DNA from: CAZJYI01 sp964550025
GTDB lineage: Bacteria > Verrucomicrobiota > Kiritimatiellia > UBA8416 > CAYOBW01
Assembly (NCBI GenBank): GCA_964550025.1
Contig: CAZJYI010000006.1
Location: 74,668-138,667 of the forward strand
Reading direction: 5' to 3'
Length of the DNA stretch: 64,000 nucleotides
Shown here: positions 26,148 through 35,790 of the stretch, piece by piece
How positions within the stretch are numbered: the first letter of the stretch is position 1
Layout of the letters: each line of letters begins with the position of its first letter
Notes under the pieces: generated by a model
What the model saw: only the letters and a program-made list of their open reading frames with translations
Told to the model about the DNA's origin: nothing
Databases searched by the model: none
Program-made: the position numbers and the translations under genes

Positions 26148-27035
26148 CTACGGTTTGCCCGGCGGCAGGATGTCGATCTTGGACAGCCATGTCGCGCAGA
26201 GCTTCGGCCATTGCGATACGGCATGCACTGTGGGGCGCAGGCCGTAGCCGTGTCCCCCGGTGGGGTACGCGTGTAGCTCGGAGGGCACGCCGGCTTTCTT
26301 GAGTGCGAGGTAGTAGTGGACGCTATTCTCAATTCTGATACGATCGTCCTGCGTCTGAATGAGGATCGTTCGAGGTGTTTTCTTGGTGATCGGCAGTTCT
26401 TCCGCCACCTTCTCGCCTTTGGCCAGGTAGGCTGGATAGACGAGCATGGCGAAATCGGGACGGCACGATAGCTTGTCGGCTTCGTCGACGGCATCGTACG
26501 CAGGGGTGTCGTAACCCGTACTGAGTCGTGCGCACAGGTGGCCGCCGGCCGAGAAACCGATGACGCCGACTCGATTCGGATCGACTTTCCACGATCCGGC
26601 GTTGGCGCGTGTCAGGCGCATCGCACGCTGGATATCCTGAAAGGCGCCCGCACGGTTCTTGGGTACGCGGTACTTGAGCAGACACGCCGTAACACCGATG
26701 GTATTCAGCCACTCCGCCACCTCCGTACCCTCCAGATTCATGGCGAGAATGTGGTAGCCGCCGCCGGGACAGACGACCACCGCGGGTGTGACCCCTTCCA
26801 CACCCTTCGGCCGGTAGATTGTCAGGGTTGGTTTGCTGACGTTTCCCAGGCGGATGATGTTGTCGCCCTTGTCGGGGCGCGGAGCTTCCGGTTCGTCCGT
26901 GACCTCGCCCGGCGGTGTCCCCGGCCAAACGTCAATCGTGACGGGTTCCGGGGCGCCTTGTTCCGGCTCTGCCGACACGACTCCACAGAGCAATATGAGC
27001 GAGACGATGAGCAGCAGTTCGGTTTGTGCAAACAT
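26148..27035 (-). CDS. Exported alpha/beta-hydrolase esterase (BD-FAE / acetyl-xylan-esterase-like)
   Basis: 295 residues. A signal peptide (LLLIVSLILLCGVVSA) precedes IDVWPGTPPGE, a typical start for this family. The oxyanion loop is PGGGY (90-94), the nucleophile elbow GFSAGGH gives S162, the acid is D230 or D231 in QTQDD, and H262 lies in GGHGYG. Members remove acetyl or feruloyl groups from polysaccharides or act as small-molecule esterases. It is 18 bp downstream of the DUF1080 gene on the same strand, so the two are likely co-expressed in glycan breakdown. Confidence 0.87.
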   Translation of the reverse strand: MFAQTELLLIVSLILLCGVVSAEPEQGAPEPVTIDVWPGTPPGEVTDEPEAPRPDKGDNIIRLGNVSKPTLTIYRPKGVEGVTPAVVVCPGGGYHILAMNLEGTEVAEWLNTIGVTACLLKYRVPKNRAGAFQDIQRAMRLTRANAGSWKVDPNRVGVIGFSAGGHLCARLSTGYDTPAYDAVDEADKLSCRPDFAMLVYPAYLAKGEKVAEELPITKKTPRTILIQTQDDRIRIENSVHYYLALKKAGVPSELHAYPTGGHGYGLRPTVHAVSQWPKLCATWLSKIDILPPGKP

Positions 27036-27053
27036 GACGTTCGTTCCTTGTTC

Positions 27054-27791
27054 CTATTCGTCTCCGCTCAGTTCCTTGATCTCCTCGTCCGAGAGTTTGC
27101 GAACACGGATGTTGCACAGTGTGGCTTCGGTCTCCCAGGTGCTGAACCCCAGAGGCACGCAGCGTTCGATGTCACCGGGGCGCAGACTGACGACGCAGCC
27201 GTGCACGTCCTGGTCGATCAGTTTCTCTCCATCCATCCAGGCTTCGAGCTTGCGCTCCGATACCCTCAGCCGAATCCGGTACCACTTGTTGTTCTTGAGC
27301 TCCAGGAAGGACCCGGTCTGGTTCTCGGACGCGTCAAAGCCGTCGATGCTGGATATGCCGAACATGCCGCCGCCCCAGCCACCGACGATGAGGCTGCAGT
27401 GGCTGTCCTTGAACGGGACGGTCAGACCGCAGAAGAAATCATGCCCCGAACTGCGCATGGCTTCGAGCTCGATCTCGAAGTTGATCCGGAAGACGTTGCT
27501 CGTCCAGACGATCCCCGTGAAAGGCATGCCTTCCCCGATGACAATCGTCTTGTTCTTCACCTGCACCTTGCCCGGCTGGAAAAAGTCGATCTGTTTCCAT
27601 CCCTCCAGTGTTCTGCCGTCGAACAGGTCCTGCCACTCGGTCGAGTCCGCATCCAGCAGCGGGGTGGGGGCGCGTGCGGGGGCCTTGTCCTCCGCATACA
27701 CGGCGGTGACGGTCAGCAGCCCGAGAGCCAGTGTCAGCAGGCATTTGGGCGTGGCGGGGCGCGTCGGGTGGGCGGCTTGAATCGAATTCAT
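27054..27791 (-). CDS. DUF1080 (3-keto-disaccharide hydrolase family) exported protein
   Basis: 245 residues. The signal sequence (LLTLALGLLTVTAVYA) is followed by WQDLFDGRTLEGWKQ, the DUF1080 hallmark, and a concanavalin-like jelly roll with WYRIRLRV and EAWMDGEKL strands. Some members of this family cleave 3-keto-glycosides by beta-elimination in the periplasm. This copy differs from those at 34798 and 48511 in its fold details and lacks the GNSGI stretch, so it may be a binding rather than a catalytic version. It is the first gene of a pair with the esterase gene. Confidence 0.8.
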   Translation of the reverse strand: MNSIQAAHPTRPATPKCLLTLALGLLTVTAVYAEDKAPARAPTPLLDADSTEWQDLFDGRTLEGWKQIDFFQPGKVQVKNKTIVIGEGMPFTGIVWTSNVFRINFEIELEAMRSSGHDFFCGLTVPFKDSHCSLIVGGWGGGMFGISSIDGFDASENQTGSFLELKNNKWYRIRLRVSERKLEAWMDGEKLIDQDVHGCVVSLRPGDIERCVPLGFSTWETEATLCNIRVRKLSDEEIKELSGDE

Positions 27792-27984
27792 GGCATAGTC
27801 CTCTGTTGCTGATGCATTTCGACTTGTGGTTGCGCAACGTCCATACGGTACACCTGTTGGCTGTAGGGATCAAGCAGGCCGGATGCAAGGATTTCCCGTC
27901 CACGCGGTGGAACCGCGACGTTCCGGCAGGCGCGATCGGGAGGTTCGTTGACGCAGATGCGGCCCGGGATGTGATGGTGGTTGA

Positions 27985-28446
27985 TTACAGTAGGTCCAGG
28001 AGCCTCTCTGTCTGGGGGCGCGTTCTCTGCACGTACGCATCCCACTTGCGCATAGCATCGGCTTCGTACAGCTTCTTCTTTTCTGCTCCCTGATCGCGCG
28101 CAATCCCTTCATATTGCTTTGTTCTCACCTGTCGCAGACGTGTCTTGAGGCGCTCCCGCTCGGTGAGTGCCGATTTCAGCACGCGGCACAGCCGTATCGC
28201 GGCCTGGTCGCTCTCGGAAGGGGCGCTCTTGCTGCGCGCTCTGGCGACTACCTCATTGAGCGTCGGCGTTGGATCGATCACGTGTGCGTGGAGGGGAGAC
28301 AGGATGTTGTTGCGAATGGACCGGAGCTCGGACCGGGTCTGTCCCCCCAGCGGGAGCCGGCGCGTGATGATCCCGGGGTCTCTGACGAGGTGGTAGCCGA
28401 GAATGAGCGCGAGGGCGGTCAGTACTATCAGAAAGAGTCTCTTCAC
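27985..28446 (-). CDS. Membrane-anchored helical protein, unknown
   Basis: 153 residues starting at a GTG (28446) with GGGAG upstream. One N-terminal span (LFLIVLTALALILGYHLV) is followed by a charged helical region (ALTERERLKTRLRQVRTKQYEG) likely to form a coiled coil. No motif is recognised. The flanking gaps (27792-27984 and 28447-28739) show no other gene. It is probably a small envelope protein. Confidence 0.6.
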   Translation of the reverse strand: MKRLFLIVLTALALILGYHLVRDPGIITRRLPLGGQTRSELRSIRNNILSPLHAHVIDPTPTLNEVVARARSKSAPSESDQAAIRLCRVLKSALTERERLKTRLRQVRTKQYEGIARDQGAEKKKLYEADAMRKWDAYVQRTRPQTERLLDLL

Positions 28447-28739
28447 AGCTCCCCCAGACTACCGATATGTGGGGTCGGCGTGCCGTCGCATGCTCGAGGC
28501 ACATTGGCAGACTAGCAACTGCCGGCGGGTGGATCAAGCTGTTCCGGGGCGGGGAAGATGGGGCAGGGCGCAAACGGGAAGCGTGGGGGGACCACGAGGA
28601 GGGACTTGGGGCTCATTGACGATTCTCGATTCGTGACGTGTTTCGAGAATCACAAGCGGCGCACGTCAACCGGGTCCTGGATACGGCCCCGGCTGACGTG
28701 GGTTGCCCTTGTCGCAGGCTGCTGGATGCCGCAATGGCG

Positions 28740-29306
28740 CTATTCCGGCCGTTCGGGTCGGGGAGGCCGGTCGCCGCGCTCGCCGCCGCGCCCGTGTCCC
28801 TTCTCGCCACGACCGCCTTGCCGGTCGCGGAACTTTTTCACCGTTTCCTCGGCCTCGGCCTGCTCGATGAAACCGTCGCCGTTTGTGTCGAAGCGATCAA
28901 AGGTACGCCGCATGCGCTCGGGAGCTTCTTCCTGGCTCACCTTTCCGTCCCCGTCGGCATCGCTCTGCATGATTCGTTTGACGAACTCCTGGGCGGCCGC
29001 GGCCGGATCGCGCGCCGCCCCTTCGGGCCTGCGCCATTCCTCGGCGCTGAGCTGCCCGTCGCCGTCCTTGTCGAGGGCCTTCAGGGCGGCCGTTGCGCCC
29101 TCGATCTCCTCGGCGGAGATCACGCCGTCCTGGTCCGGGTCCAGTGCCGCCAGGATCGGGGGCACGAAACGCTGGCGTCGTCCGCTCGGTCCCTCGGGAC
29201 CGCCCGGCCTGCCCTGGCCACGGCCTTCGCGGCGTGCCTCCTGCTGGGCGACGACGCCCGAAGCCGCCATCGCGACCACGATCACAGTGAATAGAATCCG
29301 TTTCAT
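28740..29306 (-). CDS. Exported EF-hand calcium-binding protein
   Basis: 188 residues from ATG 29306 with GGAGG upstream; a longer frame exists but would run through the neighbouring PQQ gene. The signal peptide (ILFTVIVVAMAASGVVA) is followed by a Gly/Arg-rich stretch and four canonical 12-residue EF loops at 56-67, 79-90, 116-127 and 140-151 (DPDQDG, DKDGDG, DADGDG, DTNGDG), then a Gly/Arg/Pro-rich tail. It should bind four calcium ions outside the cytoplasm. It lies 31 bp downstream of the PQQ gene, probably in the same transcript. Confidence 0.88.
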   Translation of the reverse strand: MKRILFTVIVVAMAASGVVAQQEARREGRGQGRPGGPEGPSGRRQRFVPPILAALDPDQDGVISAEEIEGATAALKALDKDGDGQLSAEEWRRPEGAARDPAAAAQEFVKRIMQSDADGDGKVSQEEAPERMRRTFDRFDTNGDGFIEQAEAEETVKKFRDRQGGRGEKGHGRGGERGDRPPRPERPE

Positions 29307-29337
29307 GATATGCCTCCGTGTGGGGTTGTTGTGGAAC

Positions 29338-30636
29338 TCACTTCTCTCCGACAGCATACAGCTTCTGATTGGACCGCAGGTAGAACCGGCCCCCGCTGAT
29401 GGCGGGAGTCCCGTTGAAATCGGTCTTGTCTGACGGGAATCGGTTGCAGGCAAGTTGCTTGAACCGGGGGCCGGCCTGCAGGACGAACGTCCCGGCATTG
29501 CGCGTGGTCGCGTAGAGTCTGTCGCCGACACACACGGGGGACGCGTACACCTTCGGCTTGATCTCCGCGCTCTGGAGGGGCTCGCGGTATACGGACTCTC
29601 CGCTTTTCGCGTCCATACACTGCGCGTATCCCCTGCGGTCGACCCAGTGGAAGCGTCCGTCGTACAGTAGCGGCGTCGGCACATAGGGGCTGAGGCGGGA
29701 CGTCCATTTGATGTGTGTCTTCGATACATCGCCTTTGCCGCCAAGCCGCACGGCGATGCTGCCCTGGCGTGGGAAACCGCCAAAGGCGAAAACGTGTCCG
29801 TCGTGAAGGCAGACGCTGGGGCTGACATTACCGGGGATGTTGGTTTCGGCGTGCCAGGTGATCTTCCCGGTGTCCGGATTCAGTCCCCATAGCTCATCGG
29901 GGACAGCAACGATCAAGTCCGTCCGCCCACCTCCCGCATCCGCCAGGACCGGCGTGTTGTAGGTCAGTTTGAGCATCCCGGCCTGGGCCTTCCAGACCTC
30001 TTTGCCGGTCGCCCTGTCGAGCGCCCGGATCGACTGGCTCTCCTCGGCGGCGGCGACGATGACGAAATCCTTGTAGAGAATCGGGCTCGAGGCGGATCCC
30101 CACCTGCGTCTATCGCTTTCCTTGCCGAGACCGACCTGCCACAGCCTCTTTCCGCTCATGTCGAAGGCCAGCGCACCGGTTTTGCCGAAAAAGACATACA
30201 CCCGTTCGCCGTCGGACACGGGAGTGCTGCTGGCGTAGCCGTGTTCGGTGAGATAGCCCCGGAACGGGTCTTCGGGCAGCTCCGCGGGAACCGTGCTGTT
30301 CCACAGGATCTTGCCGTCCGTCGTGCGTACGCACACCAGGTGGCGGCGCAGATCTGCCATGTCACCGGGATCGCGACTGTTCTCCCCGTACCCCGAATAG
30401 CAGGTGACAAAGAGCTTGTCCCCCACCACTATGGGTGAGGAGGATCCCGGCCCCGGAAGCGGCGTCTTCCAGAGGAGGTTCTTCGACTCGCTCCAGGTGA
30501 GCGGCGGGCCGCTCTCCGCGCTGGTGTTGTCGGCATCCGGGCCGCGGAACTGCGGCCAGTCACCTGCGCGGCAGGCTCCTCCCGTTGATATGGTGAGAAT
30601 TGCTGCTGCCAATAGACCTCGTCCAAACTTGATCAT
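29338..30636 (-). CDS. Exported PQQ-type beta-propeller protein
   Basis: 432 residues from ATG 30636; a GTG at 30666 is an alternative. A signal peptide (GLLAAAILTISTGGACRA) is followed by DWPQFRGPDADNTSA, the conserved start of the Planctomycete-type PQQ-propeller family. Blades read LVCVRTTDGKILWN, ALAFDMSGKRLWQ, ALDRATGKEVWKA, LNPDTGKITWHA and CMDAKSGESVYR. The fold may be structural or bind a cofactor; known members often stand near sulfatase or Gfo/Idh genes. It lies 49 bp downstream of the HEAT gene on the same strand. Confidence 0.85.
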   Translation of the reverse strand: MIKFGRGLLAAAILTISTGGACRAGDWPQFRGPDADNTSAESGPPLTWSESKNLLWKTPLPGPGSSSPIVVGDKLFVTCYSGYGENSRDPGDMADLRRHLVCVRTTDGKILWNSTVPAELPEDPFRGYLTEHGYASSTPVSDGERVYVFFGKTGALAFDMSGKRLWQVGLGKESDRRRWGSASSPILYKDFVIVAAAEESQSIRALDRATGKEVWKAQAGMLKLTYNTPVLADAGGGRTDLIVAVPDELWGLNPDTGKITWHAETNIPGNVSPSVCLHDGHVFAFGGFPRQGSIAVRLGGKGDVSKTHIKWTSRLSPYVPTPLLYDGRFHWVDRRGYAQCMDAKSGESVYREPLQSAEIKPKVYASPVCVGDRLYATTRNAGTFVLQAGPRFKQLACNRFPSDKTDFNGTPAISGGRFYLRSNQKLYAVGEK

Positions 30637-30685
30637 AGTGTGCCTTTGCCTTTGTGTTGATGTCACAACGCGGAGGGGAGGGGGA

Positions 30686-33322
30686 TTATTGCCCGGAATC
30701 CCGTTCTTCAGCCAATGACCGCAGCTCGACGAAACAGATCTTGGCGTTCTTGGAGCCGGGGCCGGGGGCGATGGTCAGGCGGCCATCGTCGATCTTGACG
30801 CGCAGCCCGTACTCGTCGAAAGCATCCCCCCCGTCGGGGTCTTTCACGACACTGCCGTCGATGTCCAGGTGATTGACCTGGTCGACATTGTCGGCGTCGC
30901 CGCAGACGACACGGAGCCAGTAGACGCCGTTCGGCGCCGCGATTTCCCAGCGGCGCGCTCCTCTCTTCTGCAAATGGTTGAACGTTCTGTACCGCGCGTC
31001 ATCGTGGGACTTGCGGTCACGGGTTTCGCCGTTCTCCTTGTCCCAGCCGTAGCTGTGTCCGTTGCCCCGTTCGCCGAAGACACGACCCGTGTCGGCGAGG
31101 CAACCGGCGGGCACGGCGCTGTCCTTGGGCTGGAAGTTGATCTGCGCAAACGCGTCGCTATCGACGCAGACCAGCTTTCCCCCAGCCGCCCCGGCCAACT
31201 CCTTGTCATCGGATACGGCGAGTCTCTTCATCAGCTCCTTGCGTTCACGAATCGCTGACTCGTCCAAGGCGAGAATGATCCGCCGGCAGGCCTGCGCCGC
31301 TTCCTTCTTCATCCCCTCCCGTTCGAGGCAGCCGGCGGCGATATCCAGCGCGGCTACCGATCCGAAAGATGAAAGCCGTCCCAGGACCATCTTCTTCTCT
31401 TCCGGCCGCCTCGCTTGTTCCATTGCACGGTCCAGGGCCTCGACGGCCTTTGCAGCCGGTTCAAGCGAGCCCGCCTGCTCAACGTACCCGCGCAGAGCCA
31501 GGATGGCTTCCTTCTCGTTGGGCGGAGTGCATACGGCGGCCCAGAGGGGGACGACAGCGTCGGTGCTCTTCCACTTCGAGAGAGCTCGGATGGCGGTCTC
31601 GCGCACGGCGGCGTCCGGGTCGCCCGTCGCGTCAGACACGATCCCCAGAGCCGCTTCATTGCCCACGATACCCAGTACGCGCAACAACGTTAGCCGGGCG
31701 CCGATCGACGCGCTCCCGAGCTTGGCCTTGATAGGGCCGACGAATACGGAGGGATTGCCGATCCGCCGCCAGGCCGACACGAGCACCTTCTCTGCCGCTC
31801 GCCGTTCTTTGTCGGTTTCGGCTCTGGACAGCAGCTCGATGAGAGCGGGCAGGTCTCCCACGGTCGGCGCGGACCTGAGCGCCTCGATGGCGGCCACGCG
31901 AACGGGCTCATCCGGGTGCTTCCCGGCAACCGACATCAGGGCGTCGACGTGCGCCGAGACGTCTCGTTGGGCCAGAACCTGCAAGAGTACAACGCTCATC
32001 CCAGCCTCCGCGGCTCCCATGGCCTCGAGGATGGCCGCCGTGGCATCGTCGCCGGGAAGACCTCTCAAGGCGGCTTCCGCCAGTCTGTGCTCCTCGGAAC
32101 TTCGTTTGTGTTCGGCAAGCAGCCTGATCAGTGCCGGGACATCTGTCCTGCCGCCCATTCGGCCCAGGGCCGTGATGGCTGCGAAGCGCACGGTTCCCGC
32201 TTCGTGGCCCAACCCGTTCCGAACCGCGGGAAGGCCGGCCTTGTCCGCGAACTGTCCCAGGAGCTTGAGGATCTCGGCGTGTTTGACCGCTGAGGCGCCT
32301 TGCAGCATCTTGGCTATGGACTCCTTCGTCATGTTGATGTCTCCGCGCGGGACCGACTCGACGAGCCCCCTGGCCGTTGCGCGGACGCGGGTATTCTCGC
32401 TGGCCATCGCGTTGATGATCTCGGGGAAGGCCTTGCTGCCGCCCAGGCGGGCCAGCAGCGTCAGGCCGGCGCAGCGGATGTGGGCGGCGTCCGGGTATGC
32501 CTGCATCAGCCAGCGAGACACATCCATGGCCTCCTTTGCGTAGCCGCTTTCCGCGAGCCGTCCTGCGTACTGCAGCATACAGTGAACGGTGTGCCGCCGT
32601 TCGCGGGCATCGCCCGAAGAAGCCGCCTTGCGGAGAGCCGGGATTGCCGCGGGATTGCCCGATTCCGACAGGGCGAAAACGGCCCCGTGCCGGACGGCAG
32701 GATGGTCGCTCTGGAGGTCCTTCAGCACGAGCGGAACGGCCTTGCTGTCGCGCAGGCGCCCGAGTGCGCAGATCACGGTGACCCGCCCCGCGCCCTTCTG
32801 CTTCGGCAGCGCCTTGCGGAGGGCGTCGGCCGCGTCTTCGGTGCCGATGGAAACCAGCGTCTGTGCGGCCGGTTCGCAGAACTCGGCAACGGGTAGCAGG
32901 GTGGCCACGGCGGCGACGGACTCCGTGCGCCCGAGGGTACGCAGCTCACTCAGCAGGTGCCTCTTGGCCGCTATGGTGGCCTCTGAACGCAGGACCTCGC
33001 AGAACACGCCCGTGACGAGTTTGCGTAGCTCTTCGTTGCCGGTCTGGCCCGCGGCGTGCACGAGGGCGTGGAGCGCGGCGCACACCTTCCCGTCGAGTGG
33101 TTCGTCCTTGAACCGGCCGCACATTTCCCGGATGCCGTCGGGGCCGAGCTTTACCATCTCAGCCGTAATCGCTTCCTCCTCGGTCGCCGTGTTGACCGGT
33201 AGCCGGGTCAGCAGCGCGTCCAGGGCGGCAGCCGTGTCGTTCTGCGCGTGGAGCAGGGGCGCCGTGGCAACGCAGAAGAGAGCCGCGGCGAGAATGCGGT
33301 GAACCGTAGTCGTACTTCTCAT
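30686..33322 (-). CDS. Exported HEAT-repeat protein with C-terminal carbohydrate-binding-like domain
   Basis: 878 residues. The signal peptide ends at LLHA (~26). From ~30 to ~700 it is a long solenoid of HEAT repeats (GRLRDSKAVPLVLKDLQ, RHGAVFALSESGNPAAIPAL, VRFAAITALGRMGGRTDVPAL, VRETAIRALSKW). The last ~140 residues (NFQPKDSAVPAG.., YRTFNHLQKRGARRWEI, VYWLRVVCGD) form a beta-sandwich resembling the carbohydrate-binding domain found in PVC exported proteins. HEAT solenoids bind proteins, so this may scaffold exported enzymes. The gene is 10 bp downstream of the Tat-exported Gfo/Idh gene and is likely in the same operon. Confidence 0.83.
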   Translation of the reverse strand: MRSTTTVHRILAAALFCVATAPLLHAQNDTAAALDALLTRLPVNTATEEEAITAEMVKLGPDGIREMCGRFKDEPLDGKVCAALHALVHAAGQTGNEELRKLVTGVFCEVLRSEATIAAKRHLLSELRTLGRTESVAAVATLLPVAEFCEPAAQTLVSIGTEDAADALRKALPKQKGAGRVTVICALGRLRDSKAVPLVLKDLQSDHPAVRHGAVFALSESGNPAAIPALRKAASSGDARERRHTVHCMLQYAGRLAESGYAKEAMDVSRWLMQAYPDAAHIRCAGLTLLARLGGSKAFPEIINAMASENTRVRATARGLVESVPRGDINMTKESIAKMLQGASAVKHAEILKLLGQFADKAGLPAVRNGLGHEAGTVRFAAITALGRMGGRTDVPALIRLLAEHKRSSEEHRLAEAALRGLPGDDATAAILEAMGAAEAGMSVVLLQVLAQRDVSAHVDALMSVAGKHPDEPVRVAAIEALRSAPTVGDLPALIELLSRAETDKERRAAEKVLVSAWRRIGNPSVFVGPIKAKLGSASIGARLTLLRVLGIVGNEAALGIVSDATGDPDAAVRETAIRALSKWKSTDAVVPLWAAVCTPPNEKEAILALRGYVEQAGSLEPAAKAVEALDRAMEQARRPEEKKMVLGRLSSFGSVAALDIAAGCLEREGMKKEAAQACRRIILALDESAIRERKELMKRLAVSDDKELAGAAGGKLVCVDSDAFAQINFQPKDSAVPAGCLADTGRVFGERGNGHSYGWDKENGETRDRKSHDDARYRTFNHLQKRGARRWEIAAPNGVYWLRVVCGDADNVDQVNHLDIDGSVVKDPDGGDAFDEYGLRVKIDDGRLTIAPGPGSKNAKICFVELRSLAEERDSGQ

Positions 33323-33332
33323 AGCTCAACCC

Positions 33333-34568
33333 TCAGATATGCCACGGTGCGCGCATGGGCCCGTGTACGTAGCGGTTCTGTTCCTCGTCGCCGATGATCT
33401 CCTCTTTGACCGGATCGAAGTGGACGGTGCGTCCCGTCCGGATGGCGATGTTGGCCAGGTGCAGGGCGGTCGCGCCGCGGTGGGCGGCTTCGGCGTACGG
33501 CTGCCGGCAGTAGCGGTCCTCGCGCGTTTTGACCGCCTTCTCGAACGTGTCGGTGTTGGGAGGGAGGTCGGGGATTTGCTTGAGTTGCTCTTCCTGTTCC
33601 GGGGTGAGAATGACGTTGTCGTAGGACTTCTCGCCGCTCGGTTCGCCCCACTCGCCGCTCTCGAGGATGATGCGCGAGCCGTTGGCGTAGGTCATCTTAA
33701 TCCAGCCCCACATGGTTACGGCGTCGGGATGTGACGGCCATGGGGCGTAGGCTTCGACCTTGACCGGACTGGTGTGTTCCAGCCCAAGCTCGCAGAGCGG
33801 CTTCACCATCTGGTGCTGGCCGCGGTCGAGCATGCCGCCGCCGGCCGTGTTCCAGTAGCAGCGGAAGTTGTAGTGCACGCGCAGTTTGTTGTAGGGGCGA
33901 TAGGGCGCCGGGCCGAGCCACATTTCGTAGTTCAGCTCCGGAGGCACCGGTTCCGGTTTGAGGTCGGTGCGGCCGCATTTGCGTGCGACGCTGAACCAGC
34001 CTTTCACGTGCCGCTGCGCATCGATCCTGGCGTCGGGGCCGAGGATGCCGCTGGTCACGATCTTCCGCAGCCGCCCATCCCCCTTGGGACGCGGCTTCGA
34101 GTTGATCTGGAAAACGGCGCCGTAGCGCTTCACGGCTTCGACCGCGGCGCGGCCCTCCTTGACGAAGCGGCTCATCGGCTTCTCACTGAATATGTCCTTG
34201 CCGGCCTGTGCCGCCATGATGGTGATCAGCGAATGCCAGTGGGGTGGGGTGGGGATGTGGACGGTGTCAATGTCCTTCCGGTCGAGAATGTAGCGGAAGT
34301 CATCATAGCCGTCGCACTTGCCGCCCGCTCGTTTCAGTGCGGCGTCAAGGTGGTTCTTGTCGACGTCGCATACGGCCAGCGTCTTCGGGTACCTGGCCAC
34401 GTGGCTCATGCCCTGGCGGCCCGTGCCGATCACGCCTCGCGTGATCGTCTCACTCGGCGGGGTGTTGCCGGGGCCGCCGAGAACGTATCGCGGCACCACG
34501 TTGAAGAGCGTAACCCCCGCCCCTGCAGCCTTGATGAATCGTCGTCTTGAGACGCTGGTCTGTTTCAT
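33333..34568 (-). CDS. Tat-exported Gfo/Idh/MocA oxidoreductase
   Basis: 411 residues from ATG 34568 with an AAAGGAG site 8 bp upstream. A twin-arginine leader (SRRRFIKAAGAG) is followed by a Rossmann start (GVIGTGRQGMSH), the catalytic-region lysine in SEKPMSRF, and the C-terminal alpha/beta domain (GPAPYRPYNKLR, MLDRGQHQMV). The family oxidises or reduces sugar rings with tightly bound NAD(P); Tat export fits folding with the cofactor before secretion. It is divergent from a DUF1080 gene (34798), the same partnership seen at 48511-52029, suggesting a 3-keto-glycoside pathway. Confidence 0.9.
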   Translation of the reverse strand: MKQTSVSRRRFIKAAGAGVTLFNVVPRYVLGGPGNTPPSETITRGVIGTGRQGMSHVARYPKTLAVCDVDKNHLDAALKRAGGKCDGYDDFRYILDRKDIDTVHIPTPPHWHSLITIMAAQAGKDIFSEKPMSRFVKEGRAAVEAVKRYGAVFQINSKPRPKGDGRLRKIVTSGILGPDARIDAQRHVKGWFSVARKCGRTDLKPEPVPPELNYEMWLGPAPYRPYNKLRVHYNFRCYWNTAGGGMLDRGQHQMVKPLCELGLEHTSPVKVEAYAPWPSHPDAVTMWGWIKMTYANGSRIILESGEWGEPSGEKSYDNVILTPEQEEQLKQIPDLPPNTDTFEKAVKTREDRYCRQPYAEAAHRGATALHLANIAIRTGRTVHFDPVKEEIIGDEEQNRYVHGPMRAPWHI

Positions 34569-34797
34569 ACGGATGGCTCCTTTCGCTGGACCGGTCACCC
34601 ACTCGCCACACCGTAGCAGCGCGCGGCGCTGCGCTCAAGAACACACTGTGAGTGAGGGGGCTGTGTGACGCAGATCCCAGTCGCCGCTCGCGACTTACCA
34701 TTCGCCACTGGCCGGCTCACGGCAGTCCGCCCTTGCCGATCCGGTGCAGGGCTGGTAATTGTGCTTTTCGGTCGACACAAGGAAAAGGAGGAACGGG

Positions 34798-35496
34798 ATG
34801 GAGAGCAGGTTTGGGTGGATGGCGGTTGCGGTTGCGCTGGCGGCGGCTTTGATGGCTTCGGCGGCAGACAAGCCGGCGGGTGCGGTGGATCTTTTTGACG
34901 GCAAGAGCCTTGACGGTTGGGAGCACTATCTTGTCGATCCGGACGTCAAGATGAGCGACGTGTGGAGCATTCGCGACGGACTGCTCGTCTGCAAGGGCGA
35001 GCCAATGGGGTATCTCGCGACCAAGAAGGAATACACCAGCTACAAGCTGGTTGTCGAGTGGCGTTGGGCGCCCGGAAAGAAGGCGGGCAACAGCGGGGTG
35101 CTGATGCGGATCACGGGCGAGCCGAAGGCTCTGCCCAAGTGCGCGGAGGCCCAACTCAAGAGCGGCAGCGCCGGCGATATCTACGGTTTTCATGGCTTCC
35201 AGGTGAAGGGAGACGCTGCGCGTTTGAAATCCGCCCAGGGAAAGAAGATCGGCAAGCTGTCGGGTGTGTCGAAAATCAGGGGCAACGAGAAGGAGCCGGG
35301 CGAGTGGAATCGCTATGACATCACGCTCAGCGGCGGGGATCTCACGCTTCTCGTCAACGGCGAGAAGGTCAACGAGGCCACAGGGCTGGATGTCGTGCCC
35401 GGGAAGATCGGTTTCCAGTCGGAAGGCGGAGAGATTCACTTCCGCACCATCCGCCTGATTCCGATTGGCAATGCGGCGGCGTCGCGTGACGGGTAG
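34798..35496 (+). CDS. DUF1080 (3-keto-disaccharide hydrolase family) exported protein
   Basis: 232 residues from ATG 34798 with an AAAGGAGG site. After the signal peptide (VAVALAAALMASAA) it has VDLFDGKSLDGWEHY, the GNSGVLMRITGEP strand, HGFQVKGD and WNRYDITL, all DUF1080 landmarks. Family members act on 3-keto-sugars made by Gfo/Idh dehydrogenases, and this one is divergent from such a gene 229 bp away. A catalytic role is likely from the intact GNSG region, but substrate is unknown. Confidence 0.88.
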   Translation: MESRFGWMAVAVALAAALMASAADKPAGAVDLFDGKSLDGWEHYLVDPDVKMSDVWSIRDGLLVCKGEPMGYLATKKEYTSYKLVVEWRWAPGKKAGNSGVLMRITGEPKALPKCAEAQLKSGSAGDIYGFHGFQVKGDAARLKSAQGKKIGKLSGVSKIRGNEKEPGEWNRYDITLSGGDLTLLVNGEKVNEATGLDVVPGKIGFQSEGGEIHFRTIRLIPIGNAAASRDG

Positions 35497-35688
35497 TCCA
35501 GTGCCGCTCTGGTTTTCCACGGAGAATCCAGATCCCATGCCCGCTCTTCGGTTCCCCAATCATAATCCCACTCCTCCCCCTCACCGGTCGCCCCGAACCG
35601 CCCTGTGAGGATCCGGGTGCAAGAGAGTGCGATCCACCTTCGCCGAGGCTGTGGTGGACGAGTTACGATCGGTGAGGGTTGTGCCTCC

Positions 35689-35752
35689 CGTCCGTGGGCT
35701 TCCCCATCCGTGGGCTTCCCTCACCCGGGGGCATCTCCTTCCCATCCGTGCG
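35689..35752. repeat. CCATCCGTGGG microrepeats between genes
   Basis: Three or four copies of a CCGTCCGTGGG / CCATCCGTGGG unit, some followed by CTTCC, lie in the 294-bp gap between the DUF1080 gene and the triple-repeat gene. The unit is the complement of the CACGGATGG motif found inside the gene at 3752-5143. Confidence 0.65.
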
Positions 35753-35790
35753 ACCAGTGTGCTCCGAGCCGGGGCTCCGAATCGTCCCGG

